From: Clostridiaceae bacterium
Lineage (GTDB): Bacteria > Bacillota > Clostridia > UMGS1883 > JAAYMJ01
Direction of reading: 5' to 3'
NCBI GenBank assembly: GCA_012521455.1
Contig: JAAYMJ010000108.1
Coordinates: forward strand, 1-5,221
Length of the DNA: 5,221 nt
Part shown: in pieces, positions 1-5,221 of the stretch
How the letters are laid out: every line of letters begins with the position of its first letter
How positions within the stretch are numbered: position 1 is the first letter of the stretch
Program-made: the position numbers and the translations under genes
The notes under the pieces: generated by a model
Databases searched by the model: none
The model's input: only the letters and a program-made list of their open reading frames with translations
Told to the model about the DNA's origin: nothing

Positions 1-853
1 CCCCTTCTAAGAGCACATAGGGGAAGCTTTCGCTTTTGCTGGTTAACACATTTATATCTATAAAATTAATAAAGGAATAAATGTCCTTTACAAACCCGCA
101 GAACACGAAATGTTCCTCATACCCCTTTGTCATAGCCTTCAAAGTGTTCTCAAGCGGCCCTTCCCCGGCAAAGAGGAACCTTGCGTTTTTATTTTCTTTC
201 AAAACCAAAAGCGCCGCTTTTATAAACACATCATGGGATTTTACCTTGTCAAACCTTCCGATAATGCCAATGTTGGTTTTGCCGTCCTGGGGTATATTAA
301 ACCTCTTTGCAAACTCCTCTTTGGATTGGAACTGCGGCTCCTGCTCAAAATCAATGCCGTTATAAATTGTGTATATGGTATTGGGCCTAAACCCCCTGTG
401 GATAAGCCTGTTTTTAAAGTCGTTAGAAACTGCCACATAGTAGTCCATCAGCCTGAAAGCTATGCGGTTCAGGTTGGTAAAAACCAATTTTTTATAAGGG
501 GTGTCAAAATCCAAGCGATAGTCCGAGTGCATGGTGGTAATTATGGGGATATTTATCCGCCCTTTTAAAAACGAAGCGACAAAATTGGCCCTTGCCCCAT
601 GGACGTGGAGAATGTCAAAGCCTTCTTCCTCAATGATTTTTTTAATTCCCCCCACCACCGACAAGTCCAGCCTGTTTTTTTGTTTTAAGAAAACCAAATC
701 AATGTCCTTTTCTTTTATCTCGCGGTAAAACACGCCGTCTACAAAGCAGACCACTTTTACCCCGATATATTTTTTCAATTCATCCAAAAGGGCAAAAACA
801 TGGGTTTTTGCCCCGCCTGAGTCCCCGCCTGAAATAACATGCAAAACCTTAAT
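1..853 (-). CDS. GT4-family glycosyltransferase, 3' end cut by window edge
   Basis: This is the first 284 codons of a retaining GT-B glycosyltransferase (Glyco_transf_4 plus Glycos_transf_1 domains), which would add a sugar from a nucleotide-sugar donor to a lipid-linked glycan at the inner membrane face. My translation begins (M)KVLHVISGGDSGGAKTHV, the usual glycine-rich N-terminal loop of this family. HVHGARAN lies at about 83-90 and a TMHSDYR segment at 107-113. GRFDKVKSH at 199-207 opens the donor-binding domain, followed by AGEGP at 229-233. The EX7E motif is E275...E283 (SESFPYVLLEG) at the very edge. About 80-100 C-terminal residues should be missing. The frame has no ATG, GTG or well-placed TTG near the expected N-terminus. 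I place the start at ATT (853-851), because AGGGAG ends 9 nt upstream and because this gives the family-typical MKVLHVIS. The ligase TGA lies 6 nt upstream in the same frame. The family call is firm; the sugar and acceptor are unknown. Confidence 0.9.
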   Translation of the reverse strand, partial: MKVLHVISGGDSGGAKTHVFALLDELKKYIGVKVVCFVDGVFYREIKEKDIDLVFLKQKNRLDLSVVGGIKKIIEEEGFDILHVHGARANFVASFLKGRINIPIITTMHSDYRLDFDTPYKKLVFTNLNRIAFRLMDYYVAVSNDFKNRLIHRGFRPNTIYTIYNGIDFEQEPQFQSKEEFAKRFNIPQDGKTNIGIIGRFDKVKSHDVFIKAALLVLKENKNARFLFAGEGPLENTLKAMTKGYEEHFVFCGFVKDIYSFINFIDINVLTSKSESFPYVLLEG

Positions 854-859
854 ATGAAA

Positions 860-2383
860 TCACTCCCTAATGGCAGCCTCGTTTTTTGCAAGTTTTAACA
901 CCGCAAAAATCATGCCAAGCATAATGAAAAACGCAAACATAACCCTTGGGTAAAACCACGGGTATTCCGCGACGCTCATAAGCATTATCCCGCCAATTGC
1001 CGAGATTGAGGCCGCCACCATATTTTTTATCTCCTGGTTTTTCACCACAAAAATATACCTGTATGCTTTTTTTACCGTATTTATTATCAAGGCTAAAAAG
1101 GATATAAGCCCCACAATCCCGCATTCAACCCAGACTTGCAAAAACAGCATATGGGAATGGGGCGCGGTCAGCGCCAAAGGATTTGCGAATGACGGGTAAA
1201 TGGACTGGAAACTCCCCGGCCCTATTCCTGTTCCCGTTATGGGAAAGCTCTTTAGCATGTTTATGACCCCTTCCCAGATATAAGGCCTGTACGCGTTGGA
1301 TGAGTCCCGCATGTCACCGATGGTTTTAAACCTCGCCAATACCGTGTCGGGCAAAAATGGCAAACACGCAAGGCCAAAAAGCACAAGGTATATGGAAAGT
1401 TTATAGTCATACATCAGTATAAACAGCCCCGCCGCGAAGATAAAGGCAAGCCACCCCGACCTTGAATAGGTTAAAACCAGGGCGTAAACGGGAAGAAATA
1501 ACGCCAAAAGCGTCAAAATCCGCTTTGCGCCTTTTTGGTTTAGGGCATATGCCGCCGCAAAGGGGGTAAACATTATGATAAATTCAGCATAGTTATTGGG
1601 GTTTCCAAAAGTGGAATAAACCCTTCCCGGCATGCCCTCGTTTACTTCCATATCGGTAAGGGTCACGTCAACTTCCACTCCCACAATCCCCTGGTATATG
1701 GCAAAAAGGCTTGTGATGATGAGCGCAAGATATATGACCCCGACAAATTTATTTATCCTTCCAATGCTTGATAACAAGTAGCTTAAAATTATGGCAAACA
1801 AAAATGAAATCAGGTAAAAAATATATATCCTTATGCTGTCCTTTACGTCAAAGGAAAATAAAACCCCTCCTATGGAAGACACCATAAAGATGAAAAACGC
1901 AGGATGAATGCTTTTAACATCCGCCCTTGAGTCCTGGTCCTTAAAAGATTGGAACAAAAAGACTAAAAATACCAAAAACAAAACGCCCAGCGCGTAAATA
2001 TTGTTCCATCTCTCATGGGGGACAATAAACATTAACATTATCAAAAGCCCGCAGAGGATTTCAGGCTTTAAGATTACGCTTGTCTGGCCAAGGTCGCATA
2101 TCTTTTTGGTAATGCTTCCTTCTGATACCCGCCTTACAAAATAATAAAACCTCTTTAGGGGAAGATAAAAAAAGTTAAGTACGGAATTTATCGCGCTATA
2201 GAATATTGAGCTTTCAGTATAATCCTTCTTTTCCCTTTTCCTAAAAGGGGTAAAGAGGAAGCTGTTTATAATCGCGTAATAGAAAAAACCCAAAATTTTA
2301 ATTAAGGTTTTATAAAACATGCTGTCTTTAAAGACTTCGTTTAACTTTAATAGTAGCTTTATAAAAATACTTTCTGTAAACAT
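860..2383 (-). CDS. O-antigen ligase / Wzy_C-type polysaccharide polymerase-ligase
   Basis: A 507-residue polytopic membrane protein of the O-antigen ligase family (PF04932-like). Family members move an undecaprenyl-diphosphate-linked glycan onto an acceptor, or polymerise repeat units, outside the membrane. About 11-12 hydrophobic segments start near residue 106. Family signatures seen are GRVYSTFGNPNNYAEF (253-268), LTYSRSGW (304-311, with the conserved Arg308), GTGIGPGSFQSIYPSF (384-399) and APHSHMLFLQVWVECGIVG (407-425, with His409 and His411). The large loop at about 345-410 is the expected active-site loop. The first ~100 residues precede the core membrane region and hold basic, aromatic-rich amphipathic segments. 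The ATG at 2383 follows AAGGTG with 7-nt spacing, 16 nt after the DUF4330-like gene. The TGA at 862-860 lies in frame with the downstream glycosyltransferase. Ligase versus polymerase cannot be decided from sequence. Confidence 0.92.
   Translation of the reverse strand: MFTESIFIKLLLKLNEVFKDSMFYKTLIKILGFFYYAIINSFLFTPFRKREKKDYTESSIFYSAINSVLNFFYLPLKRFYYFVRRVSEGSITKKICDLGQTSVILKPEILCGLLIMLMFIVPHERWNNIYALGVLFLVFLVFLFQSFKDQDSRADVKSIHPAFFIFMVSSIGGVLFSFDVKDSIRIYIFYLISFLFAIILSYLLSSIGRINKFVGVIYLALIITSLFAIYQGIVGVEVDVTLTDMEVNEGMPGRVYSTFGNPNNYAEFIIMFTPFAAAYALNQKGAKRILTLLALFLPVYALVLTYSRSGWLAFIFAAGLFILMYDYKLSIYLVLFGLACLPFLPDTVLARFKTIGDMRDSSNAYRPYIWEGVINMLKSFPITGTGIGPGSFQSIYPSFANPLALTAPHSHMLFLQVWVECGIVGLISFLALIINTVKKAYRYIFVVKNQEIKNMVAASISAIGGIMLMSVAEYPWFYPRVMFAFFIMLGMIFAVLKLAKNEAAIRE
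863..868 (-). promoter_or_regulatory. Shine-Dalgarno site supporting an ATT start
   Basis: The coding strand reads AGGGAG at 868-863, inside the last codons of the ligase gene. It is followed by 9 nt (TGATTTCAT) and then ATT at 853. Sequence and spacing are good for a ribosome site and would not serve the next TTG at 844 as well. The site is therefore the main evidence that translation begins at the ATT codon. Confidence 0.6.
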
Positions 2384-2390
2384 AAAAGCC

Positions 2391-2396
2391 CACCTT
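2391..2396 (-). promoter_or_regulatory. Shine-Dalgarno site of the ligase-like gene
   Basis: AAGGTG on the coding strand, 7 nt before the ATG at 2383. It lies in the 16-nt gap after the TAA of the DUF4330-like gene. It fixes the start of the long N-terminal extension of the ligase-like protein, so that extension is translated rather than an over-called start. Confidence 0.7.
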
Positions 2397-2399
2397 TTA

Positions 2400-2885
2400 T
2401 TATTCTTTTACAGAAATGTCATAAACGCGCAAATACAGCTTTGCGTCGCCGGCTTTCAAAACAAAGGTGTGGCCCACGGCATACTTTGACGCATTTATAA
2501 TCGCGCCGTTTTCATATATGGTTCCTTCCACTTCTCCTGTAATAATCGCGGAATAAAAACCTTCCCTTTCGCTTTTTTTGTATTCCCCTTCATCCGTCAT
2601 GCCCCAGCTTACTGAAGGCATAATCTCAACATCGGTAACTTTCCCTAAAGACACGTTCCTTCCGTCGTCCAAAAGGGCGTCGCCCACTTTTACCCTGTTG
2701 ATGACAAAATCGTTAACTTCTTCAATGTAGTACTTCATGACAATTGTCTGTTTCCCGCCGCTTTGCGAACCGGATGAGTTCATCCTAAGCCCGAAAAACA
2801 CACCTATGCCGATGATTAAAAGCAGCACCAACAAATCAATGATGTTAATTTTCCCAAAAACTTTTCCCTTTTTGTCAATAATCAT
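2400..2885 (-). CDS. DUF4330-like single-pass membrane protein
   Basis: A 161-residue protein with a short charged cytoplasmic start (MIIDKKGKVFGKINIID). One membrane helix follows at about 15-34 (LIDLL-type start, rich in L, I, V, F and G), then a Ser/Gly linker (36-45) and an extracytoplasmic domain of about 115 residues that looks mostly beta. The KKGKVFGKINIIDLLV opening matches my memory of DUF4330 proteins, which have no established function and occur in surface-polysaccharide loci. An ATG at 2915 would add ten residues (MKNNKEREKE) and overlap the preceding gene by 11 nt, but it has no Shine-Dalgarno site. The ATG at 2885 has GAGAGGGAGAAGG just upstream and gives the family-like N-terminus, so I prefer it. 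The position between a glycosyltransferase and the ligase-like gene suggests an accessory role in export or polymerisation, which is inference. A signal-anchored scaffold is equally possible. Confidence 0.8.
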   Translation of the reverse strand: MIIDKKGKVFGKINIIDLLVLLLIIGIGVFFGLRMNSSGSQSGGKQTIVMKYYIEEVNDFVINRVKVGDALLDDGRNVSLGKVTDVEIMPSVSWGMTDEGEYKKSEREGFYSAIITGEVEGTIYENGAIINASKYAVGHTFVLKAGDAKLYLRVYDISVKE

Positions 2886-2891
2886 TTCCTT

Positions 2892-2897
2892 CTCCCT
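2892..2897 (-). promoter_or_regulatory. Shine-Dalgarno site deciding the DUF4330-like start
   Basis: The coding strand is purine-rich from 2900 to 2886, with AGGGAG at 2897-2892, 6 nt before the ATG at 2885. The upstream ATG at 2915 is preceded by GAACATGCT, which is no ribosome site. This favours the shorter protein and explains the K/E-rich N-terminus (KNNKEREKE) of the longer reading as translated Shine-Dalgarno sequence. Confidence 0.7.
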
Positions 2898-2904
2898 CTC
2901 TTTG

Positions 2905-3990
2905 TTATTCTTCATAGCATGTTCTAAAAGTGTCTTCTAAAATTTTATCCAAGTTAAATTTAGCCCTCACGGTGTTGTAAGCATTTTCCCCCAAACGCTG
3001 CCTTAATTTTGGGTCATTTATCAGCTTTAGGATTTTGTCCTTGTATAAATCCGCGTCACCGTAAGGCACCAAATAACCCCCATCTTCTTCCCCCCGCACT
3101 ATATCGGGATTTCCCCCGACATCGGTTAACACCACGGGGATTTTGTGGCTCATGGCCTCAAGGACCGCAAAGCTTAATGCCTCGTAGCATTTTGAGCTGT
3201 TTAAGTATATATCCGTTGAAGCCAAAAGCTTATCAGAATCCTTTATATATCCTAAAAGTTTTACGCAATCTTCCAAACCTTCATTTTCAACCCTTGATTT
3301 TATCTTTTCAAAGTCCTCACCGTCCCCCGCGATTGCCAAAACAAAGGGGATTTTTGACTCATTTTTTACAAGCTTTATTGAGTCAATTAAAAAATCCAAG
3401 CCTTTGGAAAAATAAAACCTTGCAAGAATGCTTATAAGCACGGTGTCATCATTAATATTCAATTCCTTTTTAAATTCATTGGATTTTATTTTTTCTGAAG
3501 GCCTAATCCCGTTAAATATCACCGTAATTTTATCAGCTTTTACCCCGTTTTCAATTAAAAGTTCTTTGGCGTTATTGCAAACCGCGATAATTTTTTTGTT
3601 AAAGGGGGTAAAAATGCGGTTTAAAACGCGCCATATAAAGTTGTTTTTTAAAGTCAGGTGGCAGGTGTATATAACTTTTGTTTTTGGCCAAAAAAGCTTT
3701 GACAGTATCGCAATAAAATTCTCCCGCGGGTACTGGGTGTGGATAAAGTCAATATGGTGTTTTTTGCAAATCCTTGCGATTATATATGCCGCCTTCAAAT
3801 CCAGCGGGGATGTCATTTTAACCTGAAAAAGGGGTATACCTTTTTCCTTTAGGCTTTGCGACAGTTCCCCTTCCTCATTATAGCAAAAAAAGCACGCAGC
3901 CTTTTTGTTGTGGTACGCGTCAATTAAATTCTTTACATATTTTTCAGTTCCCGCTTTGCCCGCATGGTTAATTAGATATAGAATATTCAT
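2905..3990 (-). CDS. GT4-family glycosyltransferase
   Basis: A complete 361-residue GT-B glycosyltransferase, a normal length for family GT4. The N-terminal acceptor domain starts MNILYLINHAGKAGTEKYV, with the glycine loop at 11-14. It carries HTQYPREN at 84-91 and TCHLT at 109-113. The C-terminal donor domain starts near 185 and has ARFYFSKGLDFLI (190-202), AGDGED (221-226) and the EX7E motif E270...E278 (YEALSFAVLEAM). GGNPDIV (292-298) and GGYLVPYGD (304-312) complete the nucleotide-sugar pocket. All key residues are present, so the enzyme should be active and cytoplasmic or membrane-associated. The ATG at 3990 follows GAGG with 9-nt spacing, 17 nt after the acetyltransferase stop. The TAA lies at 2907-2905. 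The donor sugar and linkage cannot be read from sequence. It shares family but not close sequence with the second glycosyltransferase at the left edge, so each probably adds a different residue of one glycan. Confidence 0.93.
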   Translation of the reverse strand: MNILYLINHAGKAGTEKYVKNLIDAYHNKKAACFFCYNEEGELSQSLKEKGIPLFQVKMTSPLDLKAAYIIARICKKHHIDFIHTQYPRENFIAILSKLFWPKTKVIYTCHLTLKNNFIWRVLNRIFTPFNKKIIAVCNNAKELLIENGVKADKITVIFNGIRPSEKIKSNEFKKELNINDDTVLISILARFYFSKGLDFLIDSIKLVKNESKIPFVLAIAGDGEDFEKIKSRVENEGLEDCVKLLGYIKDSDKLLASTDIYLNSSKCYEALSFAVLEAMSHKIPVVLTDVGGNPDIVRGEEDGGYLVPYGDADLYKDKILKLINDPKLRQRLGENAYNTVRAKFNLDKILEDTFRTCYEE

Positions 3991-3999
3991 CCCTAGCTA

Positions 4000-4003
4000 C
4001 CTC
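4000..4003 (-). promoter_or_regulatory. Shine-Dalgarno site of the complete glycosyltransferase
   Basis: GAGG on the coding strand, 9 nt before the ATG at 3990. It directly abuts the 13-bp tandem repeat that ends the acetyltransferase gene, so the duplication lies between the upstream coding body and this ribosome site without disturbing it. Confidence 0.6.
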
Positions 4004-4029
4004 TATCCTATACTTTTATCCTATACTTT
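4004..4029 (+). repeat. Perfect 13-bp tandem duplication
   Basis: The + strand unit tatcctatacttt occurs at 4004-4016 and again, identical and abutting, at 4017-4029. It spans the last codons and the TAG stop (4010-4008) of the acetyltransferase gene. Because 13 is not a multiple of three, the second copy is read in another frame and supplies the stop. With one copy, the frame would continue about ten codons (EVARDEYSISN) into the start of the next gene. Confidence 0.9.
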
Positions 4030-4553
4030 ATTATCCTCGCCGGGTTTCCGCCAACCACCGCATAGTCGGGAACATCCTTTGTCACAACCGAGCCTGCCGC
4101 GATAATGGCGCCATTTCCAATGGTAACCCCCGGCAAGATTATGGCGTTTGCGCCAATCCATACGTCGTCCCCGATTTTCACAGGCTGTTTCGGGGCGGTC
4201 TGAAGCCGCATGGGAATGTCGGTCCTGTCGTTTTTGTGGTTTTGGGTAAAAATCATAACATTCGGCCCCATCATAACGTCATTCCCAATTACCAATGGCC
4301 CCGTTACCCTGCAGTTTATGCCAAGGCCCGAATTGTCCCCGATTTCAATTTCCCTGCCTGAGGCAAAAAACGCCCCATGCTCGATGTTTACGTTTTTGCC
4401 CATTTTCTTAAAACAGCCTTTTGCGAAAAAACGGCGTATGTACTTTGAGCCAAAGCTGTAAGGAAGATCGCTTTCGGGCAGGTGCCTTGCAAAAAGGTAG
4501 TAGCCAAAATATGAAAATATAAACCAAAGTTTTCGCAATAACTTCAACATCAT
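4008..4553 (-). CDS. Hexapeptide-repeat O-acetyltransferase (left-handed beta-helix)
   Basis: A 181-residue acyltransferase of the WcaF/maltose-acetyltransferase-like LbH superfamily, probably moving acetyl from acetyl-CoA to a sugar hydroxyl of the surface glycan or a precursor. Residues 1-50 are a basic, partly hydrophobic lead ([21 protein letters not shown]) that may associate with the membrane. Imperfect hexapeptide turns run from about 55 to 165: [58 protein letters not shown]. The closing [10 protein letters not shown] box (167-176) is typical. His106 in FTQNHK is the likely catalytic base, as in the family. Active enzymes are normally trimers. Three starts stand in a row: GTG 4556, ATG 4553 and ATG 4550. 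I chose 4553, as AGGAAG (4564-4559) is 2 nt from the GTG but 5 nt from this ATG; 4550 (8 nt) is equally possible. The ATG overlaps the flippase TGA by one base. The C-terminus (KYRIKV) is set by a 13-bp duplication. Confidence 0.9.
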   Translation of the reverse strand: MMLKLLRKLWFIFSYFGYYLFARHLPESDLPYSFGSKYIRRFFAKGCFKKMGKNVNIEHGAFFASGREIEIGDNSGLGINCRVTGPLVIGNDVMMGPNVMIFTQNHKNDRTDIPMRLQTAPKQPVKIGDDVWIGANAIILPGVTIGNGAIIAAGSVVTKDVPDYAVVGGNPARIIKYRIKV

Positions 4554-5221
4554 CACTTCTTCCTAAAAATTGCGCCTTTTATCTTTTCATAGATTAAATC
4601 CACTTCCCTGACATGAAAAACCTTGCATAGGACAAAATAAACTATCACTCCCGCAAGCACGGGTATAAAGAGCTTTACCAGCCTGTACAAAAACACATCG
4701 GGCAAATTAGCCAAAAGCTCGTTTATAAGGGTAACCGCCAAAAACATAAAAACGGACGCCGTAGCGCATTTAAAAAACGTGAGCTTTAAATTTTTTGTAA
4801 ACTGCCCGATTTTTCTTTTTAATCTTCTAAATAACACATATGCCCCCACCAGCGCGGAAACGGAATAAGCAAGGACAATCCCCCGTTCCCTCATAAAGGT
4901 GATAAAAACCAAACTTAAGGAGACATTTACAAGCATGACAATAACCCCCGTAACCGCCGGGGTTTTTGTGTCCTTTACTGAATATAAGGCCCTGTCCAAT
5001 ATCTCTTTAAAGCTAATTCCCAAAATCCCTATGGAGTAAAGGGCCAAAAGGGAGGCCCCGAAGGAGACGTCATTTGCCGTGACTTTTCCGTACTTTACTA
5101 AAAAATCCAAAAGCGGCACCCGCATGGAGATAAACCCAAAAGTCATGGGAAGCATTAAAACAACCACGCTTTGCAAAACCTCATTTAGCGTGTCCTTATA
5201 GCTTTGAAAATCCCCAACCGC
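4553..5221 (-). CDS. MurJ/MviN-type MOP flippase, 5' part beyond window
   Basis: The last 222 residues of a polytopic protein of the MurJ/MviN branch of the MOP superfamily, which flips undecaprenyl-diphosphate-linked sugars across the membrane. The frame is open to the right edge; the TTG near 5176 is an internal Leu codon, not a start. About six hydrophobic segments are visible (fragment residues 16-40, 53-73, 88-110, 114-132, 149-170, 179-202), fitting TM 9-14 of a ~500-residue MurJ. The best signature is [17 protein letters not shown] (76-92), matching the MurJ RAFYALGDTKTP-type segment, followed by a [17 protein letters not shown] segment (114-130). The tail is basic ([11 protein letters not shown]). 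The TGA at 4555-4553 overlaps the next gene's ATG by one base, implying translational coupling. The substrate is either lipid II, as for true MurJ, or the repeat unit made by this operon; the gene context favours the latter. The conserved cation/substrate residues of the N-terminal lobe cannot be checked here. Confidence 0.85.
   Translation of the reverse strand, partial: AVGDFQSYKDTLNEVLQSVVVLMLPMTFGFISMRVPLLDFLVKYGKVTANDVSFGASLLALYSIGILGISFKEILDRALYSVKDTKTPAVTGVIVMLVNVSLSLVFITFMRERGIVLAYSVSALVGAYVLFRRLKRKIGQFTKNLKLTFFKCATASVFMFLAVTLINELLANLPDVFLYRLVKLFIPVLAGVIVYFVLCKVFHVREVDLIYEKIKGAIFRKK
4559..4564 (-). promoter_or_regulatory. Shine-Dalgarno site of the acetyltransferase
   Basis: AGGAAG on the coding strand within the last flippase codons. 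The distances to the three consecutive candidate starts are 2 nt (GTG 4556), 5 nt (ATG 4553) and 8 nt (ATG 4550). This argues against the GTG and for one of the two ATGs. Confidence 0.65.

Noticed and set aside
110..568. Plus-strand open frame of 152 codons (and others at 81-365, 531-728, 3009-3437, 3428-3826, 3905-4105, 4210-4461)
   Set aside because: These are antisense to well-supported glycosyltransferase or acetyltransferase genes, lack ribosome sites and give low-complexity translations with no recognisable domain. They are shadows of the minus-strand genes.
867..1124. An 85-codon minus-strand frame inside the ligase gene
   Set aside because: It is a shifted frame within the conserved C-terminal part of the ligase-like protein, with no family resemblance and no ribosome site; the main frame there is intact.
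3681..3694. Perfect 14-bp palindrome ttttt-ggcc-aaaaa, which could suggest a hairpin or operator
   Set aside because: It lies in mid-gene within glycosyltransferase codons (LFWPKTK region), has no spacer loop and no neighbouring promoter. An AT-rich coding sequence can yield this by chance.
204..5113. Recurrent 7-mer ccaaaag on the + strand (about nine copies), considered as an uptake or chi-like signal
   Set aside because: Nearly all copies fall in frame as the Leu-Leu codon pair CTT TTG followed by a G-starting codon (Ala, Asp or Val), in several different genes. Codon-pair preference in membrane and GT-fold proteins explains them.
5174..5176. TTG at 5176 as the start of a separate 207-residue protein
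   Set aside because: The frame stays open to the window edge, and the upstream residues ([13 protein letters not shown]) match the MurJ region just before this helix. There is no ribosome site, so it is an internal codon of a truncated gene.

Overview
The window is a tightly packed stretch of a cell-surface polysaccharide operon. Every gene lies on the minus strand, so transcription runs from the right edge (5221) to the left edge (1). The base composition is moderately AT-rich (about 40-45 % GC by eye). Purine-rich Shine-Dalgarno sites, a DUF4330-type membrane protein and a Wzy_C/O-antigen-ligase-type protein with a long N-terminal extension together suggest Bacillota, probably class Clostridia. 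This is an inference from gene content; no rRNA or other taxonomic marker is present.

Layout in transcription order: (1) 5221-4553, the C-terminal half of a MurJ/MviN-type MOP-superfamily flippase, cut by the window edge; (2) 4553-4008, a hexapeptide-repeat (left-handed beta-helix) O-acetyltransferase; (3) 3990-2905, a complete GT4-family (GT-B fold) glycosyltransferase; (4) 2885-2400, a single-pass membrane protein resembling DUF4330; (5) 2383-860, a polytopic O-antigen ligase/polymerase-like protein; (6) 853-1, a second GT4 glycosyltransferase, cut by the left edge. Gaps between genes run from a 1-nt overlap to 19 nt. I see no promoter, terminator, RNA gene, mobile element or CRISPR array. 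No stretch longer than about 20 bases lacks a gene.

Together the genes cover most steps of making a surface glycan. The two GT4 enzymes would extend a lipid-linked oligosaccharide at the cytoplasmic face, and the acetyltransferase would decorate it or a sugar precursor. The MOP-family protein would flip it, and the Wzy_C protein would polymerise it or transfer it to an acceptor outside. The DUF4330 protein sits beside the ligase-like gene and may be an accessory factor. The product is not identifiable from this sequence; a secondary cell-wall polymer, capsule or exopolysaccharide all fit.

Three local oddities deserve attention. The last glycosyltransferase has no ATG/GTG start and seems to begin at ATT, in frame with and just after the ligase TGA. 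A perfect 13-bp tandem duplication sets the stop codon of the acetyltransferase. The ligase-like protein carries a roughly 100-residue N-terminal extension with degenerate aromatic repeats.
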